DNA of 21,090 bases from Bacteroidales bacterium (GTDB lineage Bacteria; Bacteroidota; Bacteroidia; Bacteroidales; Bacteroidaceae). This document shows, in pieces, positions 5,684 through 13,758 of this stretch; the stretch's first letter is position 1; the number at the start of each line of letters is the position of its first letter. Below the pieces are notes generated by a model. That model saw nothing but the letters and a program-made list of their open reading frames with translations. It was not told the origin of the DNA and searched no databases. The stretch is taken from assembly GCA_004555245.1 (NCBI GenBank), contig SFIS01000082.1, forward strand, positions 1 through 21,090. Reading direction: 5' to 3'. Made by a program: the position numbers and the translations under genes.

Positions 5684-6591
5684 TGTCCTTTGATTTTTAA
5701 GTTATTGTTCATTTCTTTTTTTGCTGTCCGTTGCAGATACTCGTTCAAGTCCTTGCAACCGTCATAGAGTGCGGAACGGTCACAGACACGTCCGCCGTAG
5801 TGTCCTTTGAGGACTTCCAGCGTCCTCCGCCCGGATTCGTCACGGTCGAGGAAGCAGTCGATGCGCCCGTACCCGTCCAAGTGTTTCACCGCCTTGCCTA
5901 CGTTGGCGACGGAGTTCAGCACAAGGCTGTCGCCATTGCCGCCTATGCCGAGTGTGTCAGCGGACAGAAAGTCCATGAAACCCTCGAACACGCTGCATAC
6001 GTCAGAGGCGGTATCTTCCGGTTTTATCAGTGACACATCTTTGGGTGGTATGCAACCCTTAAAATAGCGGCTCCGGATTTCGTAGCCACCAGCCACGTTC
6101 GGGAAGCCAACTGTGAAATACCGCTTTCCACGCACGCCATAGTTCAGGCGGCAGCAGTGGCGGGATGCAACGGCATAAGGGATGCCCCGTTCCGCCAGAT
6201 AGTCCGTCAGTGGTGAGCGGAGCAGCGGGACGGCTTCCACTCCCTCAAAGGCAGGTTCGGACGGTTCCGGCAGGTACAACGGCTTTTTCGCTGAGACAAA
6301 TGGCATACGCACAGTTTCCGCTATGAATCCCGCCTGCGCCATGAAGTCACCGCTTCGGGCAAACTCCCCGGCAAGCGTGAAGATGTCACCGCCCTTGCCC
6401 AAGCCGAAGTCGTACCAGAGCCGTTTCGCCACGTTCACGCGGAAAGAGGGCGTGCGCTCATTGCGGTATGGCGCATGATACCACAGCTCGTTTCCGCTCC
6501 TTCGGACAGGCTCATGTCCCAACCGTGCGAGAAAGTCCGCGAGGGATATTTGCCTCATAGTGTCTATATCCGTCCGTTCCATGCGGCGCAT
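5680..6591 (-). CDS. traP: TraP, DNA primase-like protein
   Basis: The protein has 303 residues from ATG 6591, chosen because it overlaps the traO stop by one base (TGATG); the frame is open further upstream inside traO. Residues 39-70 align with a CHC2 primase zinc finger (RNERTPSF, then YDFGLGKGGDIF), but the zinc ligands are replaced: the CPFH position reads APYR and the CFGC position reads DFGL. A Toprim domain follows, with VFEGFMDF (Glu203) and LDRDESG (Asp249 and Asp251). It may prime complementary-strand synthesis in the recipient; that is inference from family. It overlaps traQ by four bases. Confidence 0.88.
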   Translation of the reverse strand: MRRMERTDIDTMRQISLADFLARLGHEPVRRSGNELWYHAPYRNERTPSFRVNVAKRLWYDFGLGKGGDIFTLAGEFARSGDFMAQAGFIAETVRMPFVSAKKPLYLPEPSEPAFEGVEAVPLLRSPLTDYLAERGIPYAVASRHCCRLNYGVRGKRYFTVGFPNVAGGYEIRSRYFKGCIPPKDVSLIKPEDTASDVCSVFEGFMDFLSADTLGIGGNGDSLVLNSVANVGKAVKHLDGYGRIDCFLDRDESGRRTLEVLKGHYGGRVCDRSALYDGCKDLNEYLQRTAKKEMNNNLKIKGQ

Positions 6592-7166
6592 CAGTTGATG
6601 ATGAACTTTATACCCATGCCCCACTGCGTATGAAATTTCTTCGTGTCGCCACCCCACAGGCAACGCTCCCGGAGGTTGGCGAGCAGGGCGATACGGTCAG
6701 CCACGTAAAACTCCACGTCCAGCGTCAGCGCACCGCCATAGACGAAGGCGTCCCGGTCATGCAGTGTCGAGCCGTCATGCAGCACCTTTTCGCCCCAATT
6801 CACCGATTCATACCCGGCGAGAGCCGAAGCCCCCGCATAGACGAACACGATTTTACGGGCATCGGAAAGTATCTTGAAATAGTAGCCGCCTTCCGCCGTG
6901 AACTGCGCCACAGGTATGGAAGTGTCCTTGTAGGGGTTGTTCTTCAGAATATACTCACCTCCGAACACCCATTTATTACCCTTCTTCGTGTAGGTGGAGA
7001 GAGCCGCCCCGAAACTGTACCCGCCGTCGTTACCGCCGGGTTTGAAGCCGTCTGCCAGATTCGCCCTGACCTCGATACCCTGCATCTTCGGCAGGCATCG
7101 CTGGGCGTGCGCCTGCCCCGTGAAGAGTGCAAGCGACGCGATGATTATTGCGATGTGCTTTCTCAT
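6591..7166 (-). CDS. traO: Conjugal transfer protein TraO
   Basis: The protein has 191 residues with a clear signal peptide (MRKHIAIIIASLALFTGQAHA, cut before Gln22). The rest is rich in alternating hydrophobic and aromatic residues (YSFGAALSTYTKKGNKWVFG, AEGGYYFKIL, GALTLDVEFYV) and ends in GMGIKFIIN, which fits an outer-membrane beta-barrel-like protein. This matches the TraO family of CTnDOT-type elements. It begins two bases after traN ends and overlaps traP by one base. It probably sits in the outer part of the mating channel. Confidence 0.9.
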   Translation of the reverse strand: MRKHIAIIIASLALFTGQAHAQRCLPKMQGIEVRANLADGFKPGGNDGGYSFGAALSTYTKKGNKWVFGGEYILKNNPYKDTSIPVAQFTAEGGYYFKILSDARKIVFVYAGASALAGYESVNWGEKVLHDGSTLHDRDAFVYGGALTLDVEFYVADRIALLANLRERCLWGGDTKKFHTQWGMGIKFIIN

Positions 7167-7168
7167 GG

Positions 7169-8155
7169 TCAGCGCACTTGGAGTTCGTTAATCGTGTTTG
7201 CACGTACCAAATCCTCATTTTCGATCACGAAAGACTGGTGGCGACCTCCGTTCTTCTCGTTCAGCTCCACCACGAGGCACTTGCCGTCGGGGATGGTGAA
7301 CTTCGCCATCGTGAAGACCGTGCGCTCGCTTTTTTTGCCCGGCACGAACGTGGCGTAGTTCTGTGCGCGGAGCGGCAGGATGACACGCTCCTGCACGGCG
7401 GTACGCTTCGCCACCTTCTTGTCCACGATTTTCCATGTGATGTAGTCCACATCGAAAGGCACGTTGCTCTGGTTCCTGATTTCCGTGTGGAAATACAGAA
7501 GCCCGTTGTGCGTGTATATGCCTTTCAGAAGGTACTGGATGCCGAAACGCTTGCAGCCGATATGCTTCACCTCACGTTTGTTCTGCTTGTGGATGGACTT
7601 CATGATAAGGCGCACCAGCATCGGGCTTTCGCTGCCCAGCTCTTTCAGGTAGATTTCCTGCGCGTTGTTCGGGCGGTTCACCGCCTCGCCGTCATGGATG
7701 AAGTCGCACATCTCCACATTGAGCAGCAGCGGCTCGGCGGCGTACTTCACGTTGAAGGTGTAGAAACTCCCGTCCTCCGTGATGACAGACATGTTGGTTT
7801 CGTTCGGGAAGTTCCTCACGGTTGCCTTCACACGGATGACGTTCTCCGCTCCGTCGGCTTTGCCCGCGATCAGGTCGGGCGAGCCTAAATCGACATAGCG
7901 CACCTCCGCCGGGAAGATGACATGCACGGTCTTGTCGTAGGTCACTTCCAAGCCGTGCGGGGGAACCATGCGGTCAAAGCCCAGCTTTCTCGTCAGACCG
8001 TGATACAGGTCGCCGTCCGCCTCCTTCTGCGGATAGACCTCCTTTGTCAAGGTCGGTTGGTCACTTCCGTTGCTTTGCCCAACGGTTACGTTTTCCTGCG
8101 CGTTGGCAGTTGCGATGCCCATAGCGAGGGCAAACATCATGATTACTTTTTTCAT
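7169..8155 (-). CDS. traN: Conjugative transposon protein TraN (DUF4138)
   Basis: The protein has 328 residues. The signal peptide MKKVIMMFALAMGIATANA is cut before Gln20. The N-terminal domain contains VTYDKTVHVIFPAEVRYVDL, which is the pattern of TraN/DUF4138 proteins. A C-terminal region (about 190-328) with KNRSEV-like turns and VDYITWKIVDKK follows. It is generally regarded as the VirB9-like periplasmic or outer-membrane component that pairs with TraM (VirB10-like). A 44-base gap separates it from traM upstream, one of the wider gaps in the operon, and no promoter is apparent there. Confidence 0.92.
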   Translation of the reverse strand: MKKVIMMFALAMGIATANAQENVTVGQSNGSDQPTLTKEVYPQKEADGDLYHGLTRKLGFDRMVPPHGLEVTYDKTVHVIFPAEVRYVDLGSPDLIAGKADGAENVIRVKATVRNFPNETNMSVITEDGSFYTFNVKYAAEPLLLNVEMCDFIHDGEAVNRPNNAQEIYLKELGSESPMLVRLIMKSIHKQNKREVKHIGCKRFGIQYLLKGIYTHNGLLYFHTEIRNQSNVPFDVDYITWKIVDKKVAKRTAVQERVILPLRAQNYATFVPGKKSERTVFTMAKFTIPDGKCLVVELNEKNGGRHQSFVIENEDLVRANTINELQVR

Positions 8156-8199
8156 TTTACTTTGGATTTTTAGTGGTAAATAAAAATTTGATTATTTCC

Positions 8200-9570
8200 T
8201 TAATTCACTCCTTGATAGAGCATGACCCTGTACCCGGCTTTCAGATGCACTTTGACGGTGCGCATCTTCTTGGCTATATACTGGCTCGTGCCTTGTATCA
8301 GCCCCTTGCCCAAGTCGGAGGCGAGCTGCGCCCCGGCATTGGTGGAGATGTTGATGCTGCTCCCCAGCGAGCCGCCCATGTTGGCGGCAACCTCCCGGAC
8401 AGCGTTCATCTCCATCGAGTTGGGGATGAATATGCCGGGCTGTCCGTCCGTGTCATAGACCTCCAACTCCACCGGGATAACCGTACCGTCGTGTTCCAGC
8501 GAGGTGATTTCGATAGCGAGCCGTTCGCCCTGAATCTTGGCTGCGCCGACCACCACCGCATTACGGGGAATGATCCGGTCTGCTACCGCCATCGGCTCCA
8601 GCAAGCGCAACCTGACCGCCTGCCCGTCCGTCACGCTCTGCGCCCCATAGACACATGCCGGTATGGTGTTCCTGTCCGATACGGTTGTAATGCCCACCGC
8701 CGTGTTGAAACTGCGGTTGCGTTCCTGCGAGAAGGAAGCGACAAATTCGGCATTGCTCACGGGCTGTCCGAGCGAGGACACCACCTGATGCGTCACCTGC
8801 CTGACGGGTTTTGCCGTATTCTTTCCGGCTTTCTGCACGGGGGACGGCTCTGTGGTCTGTCCCGCCGCCTGCGTGCCGTTCTGACCGCCCATGTACTTCG
8901 CCGCCAGCTCGTAGGATTTTTCCATGAGTGCCACCTGCTCGTCCATCGTGGAGCTTCTCTCTTTTCCGCTTTCCAGTTCGGATTCGAGCGTGGCGATGCG
9001 TTCCAGCAGTTCGTCCATCTCCGCATTGTCGTTCTTCGGCTGCTCGTAGAAGTTGCCGAGTGTGGCATTGAGGTCACGGTAGGCAGCTGCCGAGGACTGG
9101 ATGGTTTTCGGCGCGGGCTTCACCGCCTCTTCCGTTCCGCCGGGATTGGCAAGGTCGAAGTCGCTGTCCCCATCCGCTGCCGCCGTTTCGCGGTCGAACA
9201 GGTCGCCCAACTGCTGCATGGCGCGGCTGCGGTTCTCCTGCCGTTCCTCCATTGCCCCCTGCTCGTAGGCTTTCGCCTTGTCACCGATAATCCGGCGGTT
9301 CTCCTTGTCCGCGTCGGGCATCTCGATGTTGTAGCCGCTTGTTCCCGGTTCCTGCTCCTTGCCGGAGGACGGGGCGAATATCAGCCACATCGCCCCGATG
9401 AATACCAGCACCATAGCGGGAAGCACTATCATTTTCTGACGTTTCAGCCGTTGGGCTTCGGTCAGCGGCTTGCGCTCCTTCTTCGGCTTGTCGTTGCCGG
9501 GAGCCGTCTTGTTTTCGGGCTTGCTCTCCGTCTTGTTCTCAATCTTCGTTTCGTTCTTTGTCTGTTCCAT
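8200..9570 (-). CDS. traM: Conjugative transposon protein TraM (VirB10-like)
   Basis: The protein has 456 residues. The N-terminus is charged and repetitive (KTESKPENKTA). A single membrane helix lies at about 47-65 (MIVLPAMVLVFIGAMWLIF), followed by a periplasmic linker, a predicted coiled coil around 180-225 (MDELLERIATLESELESG) and the conserved TraM domain from about residue 300 to the end. That domain includes RIIPRNAVVVGAAKIQGERL and a glycine-rich GGSLGSSINI stretch. The layout matches VirB10 scaffold proteins that span the periplasm. It overlaps traL by 32 bases. A 536-codon open frame on the opposite strand is a shadow. Confidence 0.93.
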   Translation of the reverse strand: MEQTKNETKIENKTESKPENKTAPGNDKPKKERKPLTEAQRLKRQKMIVLPAMVLVFIGAMWLIFAPSSGKEQEPGTSGYNIEMPDADKENRRIIGDKAKAYEQGAMEERQENRSRAMQQLGDLFDRETAAADGDSDFDLANPGGTEEAVKPAPKTIQSSAAAYRDLNATLGNFYEQPKNDNAEMDELLERIATLESELESGKERSSTMDEQVALMEKSYELAAKYMGGQNGTQAAGQTTEPSPVQKAGKNTAKPVRQVTHQVVSSLGQPVSNAEFVASFSQERNRSFNTAVGITTVSDRNTIPACVYGAQSVTDGQAVRLRLLEPMAVADRIIPRNAVVVGAAKIQGERLAIEITSLEHDGTVIPVELEVYDTDGQPGIFIPNSMEMNAVREVAANMGGSLGSSINISTNAGAQLASDLGKGLIQGTSQYIAKKMRTVKVHLKAGYRVMLYQGVN

Positions 9571-9859
9571 ATAAATAAGGTATTAAGTGATTTTCCGTTT
9601 TTTGCTGTACGGACAGTTCCACCTGTCCGGCATGGTCTGTCACCATCCGGCTACCGTCATTCCTGCCGATGTCATAGACGGCTTTACCGAAAGTGTAGAG
9701 GGCAAGCGTGGCGAATGCGGCGAGCATTGCCAGCACGATGCGCCTGCGTGTCTTCGGCGGCAAACCGTCCAGATAGCCCCTGAGCCTTGCCACCAGCATT
9801 TTCTTTTTGTCATGGAGTTTCCAATATGCGCCCCAAAATGATTTCTTGATTTTCTTCAT
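9539..9859 (-). CDS. traL: Conjugative transposon protein TraL (DUF3989)
   Basis: The protein has 106 residues. A basic N-terminus (MKKIKKSFWGAYWKLHDKKK) leads to one membrane helix at about 41-57 (IVLAMLAAFATLALYTF), then a short soluble tail ending in DKERNED. This is the TraL/DUF3989 family of CTnDOT-like elements, a small inner-membrane component of the transfer apparatus. Its 3' end overlaps the start of traM by 32 bases, and it starts six bases after traK. Confidence 0.9.
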   Translation of the reverse strand: MKKIKKSFWGAYWKLHDKKKMLVARLRGYLDGLPPKTRRRIVLAMLAAFATLALYTFGKAVYDIGRNDGSRMVTDHAGQVELSVQQKTENHLIPYLYGTDKERNED

Positions 9860-9865
9860 ATCCGT

Positions 9866-10489
9866 TTACCTTTTGATGGTTTGTAAATCCTTGTTCTCGA
9901 TGATGGTGAATCCCTCGATGGTGAACCCGTTGGGGTTGTCGTCCGAACGAGACGAGTTCAAGAGGCGACAAGTGGTCACGAGGCTGCGCTCTGTGACGTT
10001 GCTCTGCCGGATGATCTTCTGCGTGGCGTAGGTCACGGCACGGTAGGGATAGCCGTTGAAGTCGCACACCACACTGTCCACTTTCAGCACTTGGTTGATG
10101 TTACCGGCGATGATGCGGTTGTAGTACCCTTTCTCGGCGAAGTCCGAATAGTAGTTGTACACGCTCTTGTCCGCCAGCAGCAACGCACGCTTCACGTTGT
10201 GTTCTATCGCGCTCTTTTCGGGCGAGAGCGTGAAAAACAGCTCGTGGAAGCGGCGCACATGCTCCCTCGCTTCCGCCGGACGGTTCTGCGAGAGGTCCTG
10301 CGAGAGTGCCAGCATCAGCGACTTGCCGTTATCCAGCACATAGATCTTTTCACGCTGCCGCTCCGCGAAGCGGTAGGAACTCCACACGCTCCATACCGTT
10401 ATCACGGCGCACAGCGAGAGGAAGACGATACCGAACAGGCGTATCTGCCTGAACGATGATTCGATGTTTTTGAGTGACTTGAATTCCAT
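9866..10489 (-). CDS. traK: Conjugative transposon protein TraK (VirB8-like)
   Basis: The protein has 207 residues. It starts MEFKSLKNIESSFRQIRLFG, has one membrane helix at about 18-37 and a soluble periplasmic domain with EHVRRFHELFFTLSPEKSAI, YYNRIIAGNINQVLKVDSVV and YATQKIIRQSNVTERSLVT. That order matches TraK of CTnDOT, which is structurally VirB8-like and helps assemble the channel. The 31-base gap to traJ is short and shows no promoter. Confidence 0.92.
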   Translation of the reverse strand: MEFKSLKNIESSFRQIRLFGIVFLSLCAVITVWSVWSSYRFAERQREKIYVLDNGKSLMLALSQDLSQNRPAEAREHVRRFHELFFTLSPEKSAIEHNVKRALLLADKSVYNYYSDFAEKGYYNRIIAGNINQVLKVDSVVCDFNGYPYRAVTYATQKIIRQSNVTERSLVTTCRLLNSSRSDDNPNGFTIEGFTIIENKDLQTIKR

Positions 10490-10520
10490 TTTACTTTTTC
10501 CGTTTATAATTGCACATTGA

Positions 10521-11525
10521 TTATTTCAGCAGTTTCCCGGCACGTCCGACCATGTTGCCTGCGGTAGCACCCGCCACGCTGCCCGCCATGCTTCCGGCGC
10601 GTCCCGCCATCTGGTTCACGTTGCGCCCGTAGCCGCCCATGCCCCCGGCTTGAATGATCCAGCCCGCCACCGTCGGAATGGTGAAGTAGCCGATGATGCC
10701 GATTATCATGAACACGATATACACCCCGTCGCTGGAATCCAGCGAGAAGTTGGGGTCGGTCTGCATGCGCTCGATGTCGCTCTGGAGCATCAACACCTGA
10801 ATCTTGGCGAGTATGGTGCTGAATATGTCCGACACGGGCAGCCACAGATAGACCTGAATGTAGCGGCATATCCACTGCGTGAGCGTGCTTTGGAAGCCGT
10901 CCCACACCGATATGGCGAAGGCTATCGGACCGAGTATCGCCAGCACCACGAGGAAGAACGTGCGGATGGTGTCTATCACGAGGGCGGCGGCTTGGAACAT
11001 CAGTTCCAGTATCTCGCGGAAGAAGTCGCGGATGCCCTTCTTCATCTTGTACATCCCCCGGTCGATATACATCCCCGCCATCGTCACCATGTCGGAGGGC
11101 GACCAGCCCAATTCCTCCAGTTGCTTGTCAAACTCCTCGTTGGACACGAGGTAGGCGGTTTCGGGATTGCGCACCATCGCCTCGTATTCCAGCCTGTCCT
11201 TCTGCTCACGGTACTTGTTCATGTCCAAAGTCTGCGTTTCGAGCAGTTTCGCCGTACCCTGCACGACGGGCGAGAGGACGCTGTTTATCGTGCCAAGCAC
11301 CACCGTAGGGAAGAACATGATGCACAGACCGACGGCAAAGGGACGGAGCATCGGGAAGACGTCTATCGGTTCGGCTCTCGCCAGCGACTGCCATACCCGG
11401 TAGGCGACATAGAAGAGCGCGCCCAGCCCGGCGATGCCTTTCGCCACGCCCGCCATGTCGGCGCACAGCGGCATCATCTGCTCGTAGAGCGAGCGGAGAA
11501 TCTGGTGAAGGTTGTCGAACTCCAT
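10521..11525 (-). CDS. traJ: Conjugative transposon protein TraJ (VirB6-like)
   Basis: The protein has 334 residues with several membrane segments: about 25-45 (GIAGLGALFYVAYRVW), 60-85 (FAVGLCIMFFPTVVLGTINS), 180-210 (TFFLVVLAILGPIAFAISVW) and 270-295 (VYIVFMIIGIIGYFTIPTVA). It ends in a glycine- and alanine-rich tail (QMAGRAGSMAGSVAGATAGN). This is the TraJ family of CTnDOT, functionally equivalent to the polytopic VirB6 inner-membrane protein. It starts three bases after traI ends. Confidence 0.92.
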   Translation of the reverse strand: MEFDNLHQILRSLYEQMMPLCADMAGVAKGIAGLGALFYVAYRVWQSLARAEPIDVFPMLRPFAVGLCIMFFPTVVLGTINSVLSPVVQGTAKLLETQTLDMNKYREQKDRLEYEAMVRNPETAYLVSNEEFDKQLEELGWSPSDMVTMAGMYIDRGMYKMKKGIRDFFREILELMFQAAALVIDTIRTFFLVVLAILGPIAFAISVWDGFQSTLTQWICRYIQVYLWLPVSDIFSTILAKIQVLMLQSDIERMQTDPNFSLDSSDGVYIVFMIIGIIGYFTIPTVAGWIIQAGGMGGYGRNVNQMAGRAGSMAGSVAGATAGNMVGRAGKLLK

Positions 11526-11528
11526 AGG

Positions 11529-12158
11529 CTACCAGTATCTTTCGTTCATACTGCCGTACAGCCCCATGATGCGGTCAAGGTCGTTTTTCTTCTTCGCACG
11601 CAGGTAGCTCACGCTGATGTTCTTGTTGGTGTAGTAGCTCACGAGGTTGCGGTAACGTTTCATCTTGGAGTGGCAGCGTTCCACCACGTCCATGCGCTCC
11701 TTGTCCGTCATGGAGAGCGTGGTGATGTTCACCACGTTCTTCAGCTCCGTCAGCACGTCGTTGGATTCCTCCAGCAGCTTCGTGTACCCGAAGGCGATGG
11801 CTCCGAGTTCCTCCACCGTGAAGTTGTCGTCGCGCAGCATCTTCTGGAAGCTGGTCACGTAGATGTCCGTGATGTCGCCCACCATCAGGATGGTCTGCTG
11901 CACCTTGCGGGCGTCCTTGACCAGATTGTTCACCGATTTGAGGGCGTCGTAATACTTCTTGCCCTGCTCGTATATTTTCACCGTTTCCTGAAAGTTGTTC
12001 ACCATGTTCGTGGCGGTCTTCGAGGTGTGGATGATGTTCTTCGAGGCGTTGATGATGCCTTGCGCCAGATTGCCCGGATCGCTCACGACCCATTGGGCGG
12101 AAGCCCTGCCCGCGAAAAGCAGGCACAGGCAGATGACGAATGTTATTCTTGTTCTCAT
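11529..12158 (-). CDS. traI: Conjugative transposon protein TraI (DUF4141)
   Basis: The protein has 209 residues. The signal peptide MRTRITFVICLCLLFAGRASA is cut before Gln22. The mature part is almost entirely helical, with KTATNMVNNFQETVKIYEQG and SVNNLVKDARKVQQTILMVG, and ends in GLYGSMNERYW. This is the DUF4141 family, which resembles VirB5-like minor pilus or periplasmic components in size, export signal and helical character. It follows traH with a 23-base gap and precedes traJ by three bases. It is not the relaxase that carries the same letter in F or RP4 systems. Confidence 0.9.
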   Translation of the reverse strand: MRTRITFVICLCLLFAGRASAQWVVSDPGNLAQGIINASKNIIHTSKTATNMVNNFQETVKIYEQGKKYYDALKSVNNLVKDARKVQQTILMVGDITDIYVTSFQKMLRDDNFTVEELGAIAFGYTKLLEESNDVLTELKNVVNITTLSMTDKERMDVVERCHSKMKRYRNLVSYYTNKNISVSYLRAKKKNDLDRIMGLYGSMNERYW

Positions 12159-12181
12159 GTTTCTTTGGATTTTAGCGGTTC

Positions 12182-12562
12182 TTATTTTTCTGCCGGAGTT
12201 TCCGGCTGCGGCTTCACACGCACGTAGTCCCCGTTGGGTGAGAAGGTCAGCACGTCGGTGGCTTCGTTATACGCCACGTCGATGCGGAAGCCGGTGTTCA
12301 TGAACAGGTTGCCGTTCTCCTCCTGCAAGAGATAGGTTTCCGGTTTCAGCCTGCGGCGGATGCCGCTCCGTTTGAATACCGTCACCTTGTAGGCTTCGCC
12401 CTCCTTGTAGATAAGCACGTCGGGCTTGCCCTCCACGCTTTCCCATTTCCCGCACAGCAAGTCGCGGCGGTTCTCCGCCACGTCGCAGGATTGCAGCACC
12501 ATGACCGCCAATCCGATTAAACACTTGCTGACTTGCAGCATTTTAATTTTTGATATGCTCAT
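12182..12562 (-). CDS. traH: DUF3876-type lipoprotein at the traH position
   Basis: The protein has 126 residues from ATG 12562; an upstream extension in the same frame lies inside traG and was rejected. The N-terminus has a hydrophobic stretch ending in the lipobox LQSC (Cys26), so it is probably a lipoprotein. The rest is a small beta-rich domain with CGKWESVEGKPDVLIYKEGE, then LQEENGNLFMNTGF and a C-terminal NGDYVRVKPQPETPAEK. I recall this as the DUF3876 family. Position between traG and traI matches TraH of CTnDOT, so the symbol rests mainly on gene order. Function is unknown. Confidence 0.8.
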   Translation of the reverse strand: MSISKIKMLQVSKCLIGLAVMVLQSCDVAENRRDLLCGKWESVEGKPDVLIYKEGEAYKVTVFKRSGIRRRLKPETYLLQEENGNLFMNTGFRIDVAYNEATDVLTFSPNGDYVRVKPQPETPAEK

Positions 12563-12591
12563 ACGCTTTTCTTTTTTTGTTGATGATTGGT

Positions 12592-13743
12592 TTATTGATT
12601 GTTCTTGTTTCTCCGCCTTTCGGCAAGCTGCCGGATGGCGGCTTCGATGTCGCCGCCCAATTGCTCCGCCAGACGGTACACCTCCACCTTTTCCGTTTCC
12701 TCGGTGGTGTACGCCAGATATTCCTCCGCGCTCACCTCGGTGGCATAGACCGCCGACTGCGTGCCGCCCAAGCCTATCCACACCTCCTTGTAGAGCCGTG
12801 AGGGGTTGTTCGCCATGTTGATGGAGAGTATCTGCGACTTCTCCTTCTCCGTCAGTCCGAGCAACGCCTGAATCTGGTCGAACTTGTTCATGTACTTGCG
12901 CTGGTCGAGCAGGATTTTACAGTCCGAGTTGTTGATGATGCTCTCCTTGACAACGGGTGAGGAAATGATGTCGTCCACCTCCTGCGTCACCACGATTGCC
13001 TCACCGAAATACTTGCGCACCGTCTTGTACATATAGCGCAGGTAGTCAGCCATATTTGCCGAAGAGAGAGCCTTCCAAGCCTCTTCCACGATAAGCTGCT
13101 TTCTCACACCTTTCAGACGCCGCATCTTGTTGATGAAGGCTTCCATGATGATGATGGTCACTACCGGGAACAGTTCGCGGTTGTCCTTGATGGAATCAAT
13201 CTCGAAGACGATGAACCGTTTGCCCAGCAGGTCGATGTTCTCCGCCGAGTTGAGCAGGAAGTCGTAGCGTCCGCCCCGGTAATACTGCCGCATGGTGGTG
13301 AGCATGTTGTCGATGTTGAAGTCCTCCTTCTCCACCTTGATGTCACGCTCCGCCAGTTCCCTGCGGTAGTCGTCGCGCATGTACTCGTAGAAAGTGTTGA
13401 ACGACGGCACGATGCTCCGGTCTGCCCTGATGCGCTCGATGTAGGCACTCACGGCACTGCCCAATTCCCCGCTTTCGGTTTTCGTCACCTTGTCGTCCTC
13501 CGACTTCCAGAGCGTCAGCAGCAGCGTCTTGATGCTGTCCTTCTTCTCCACGTCAAACACGTAGTCGTCGGTGTAGAACGGGTTGAAGCTGATGGGCTTC
13601 TCCTCCGTGTAGGTGAAATACACGCCGTCCGTGCCGCCCGTCTTGCGCCGTATCATCTCGCACAATCCCTGATAGGAGTTTCCCGTGTCCACCAATACCA
13701 CATGCGCGCCCTGCTCGTAATATTGGCGCACCAAATGGTTCAT
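12592..13743 (-). CDS. traG: TraG (VirB4-like ATPase), C-terminal half of split gene
   Basis: The protein has 383 residues and starts MNHLVRQYYEQGAHVVLVDT, which is the sequence that directly follows Walker A in intact CTnDOT-type TraG. It carries Walker B (LIVEEAW, about 217-223), FIVFEIDSIKDNRELFPVV, the glutamine-bearing VVTQEVDDI and SDCKILLDQRKYMNK. The ATPase core is thus divided between two frames. The ATG at 13743-13741 overlaps the TGA of the N-terminal half (ATGA), so re-initiation could express it. Cause: the tandem repeat at 13731-13758. Confidence 0.88.
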   Translation of the reverse strand: MNHLVRQYYEQGAHVVLVDTGNSYQGLCEMIRRKTGGTDGVYFTYTEEKPISFNPFYTDDYVFDVEKKDSIKTLLLTLWKSEDDKVTKTESGELGSAVSAYIERIRADRSIVPSFNTFYEYMRDDYRRELAERDIKVEKEDFNIDNMLTTMRQYYRGGRYDFLLNSAENIDLLGKRFIVFEIDSIKDNRELFPVVTIIIMEAFINKMRRLKGVRKQLIVEEAWKALSSANMADYLRYMYKTVRKYFGEAIVVTQEVDDIISSPVVKESIINNSDCKILLDQRKYMNKFDQIQALLGLTEKEKSQILSINMANNPSRLYKEVWIGLGGTQSAVYATEVSAEEYLAYTTEETEKVEVYRLAEQLGGDIEAAIRQLAERRRNKNNQ

Positions 13744-13758
13744 GCCAAATGGTTCATG
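13731..13758. repeat. Perfect 14-bp tandem duplication splitting traG
   Basis: CCAAATGGTTCATG occurs twice back to back (13731-13744 and 13745-13758, plus strand). Removing one copy restores a single frame reading SFFMNHLVRQYY. The duplication adds 14 bases, not a multiple of three, and so shifts the frame. In the minus strand it produces an ATG overlapping the TGA. Confidence 0.95.

Noticed and set aside
8173..9783. 536-codon open frame on the plus strand opposite traM
   Set aside because: It lies antisense to a well-recognised gene; its protein is arginine- and histidine-rich with no domain, as expected for a shadow of GC-rich coding sequence.
10650..12227. 525-codon open frame on the plus strand opposite traI and traJ
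   Set aside because: It spans two real genes antisense and is rich in His, Val and Arg with no family character.
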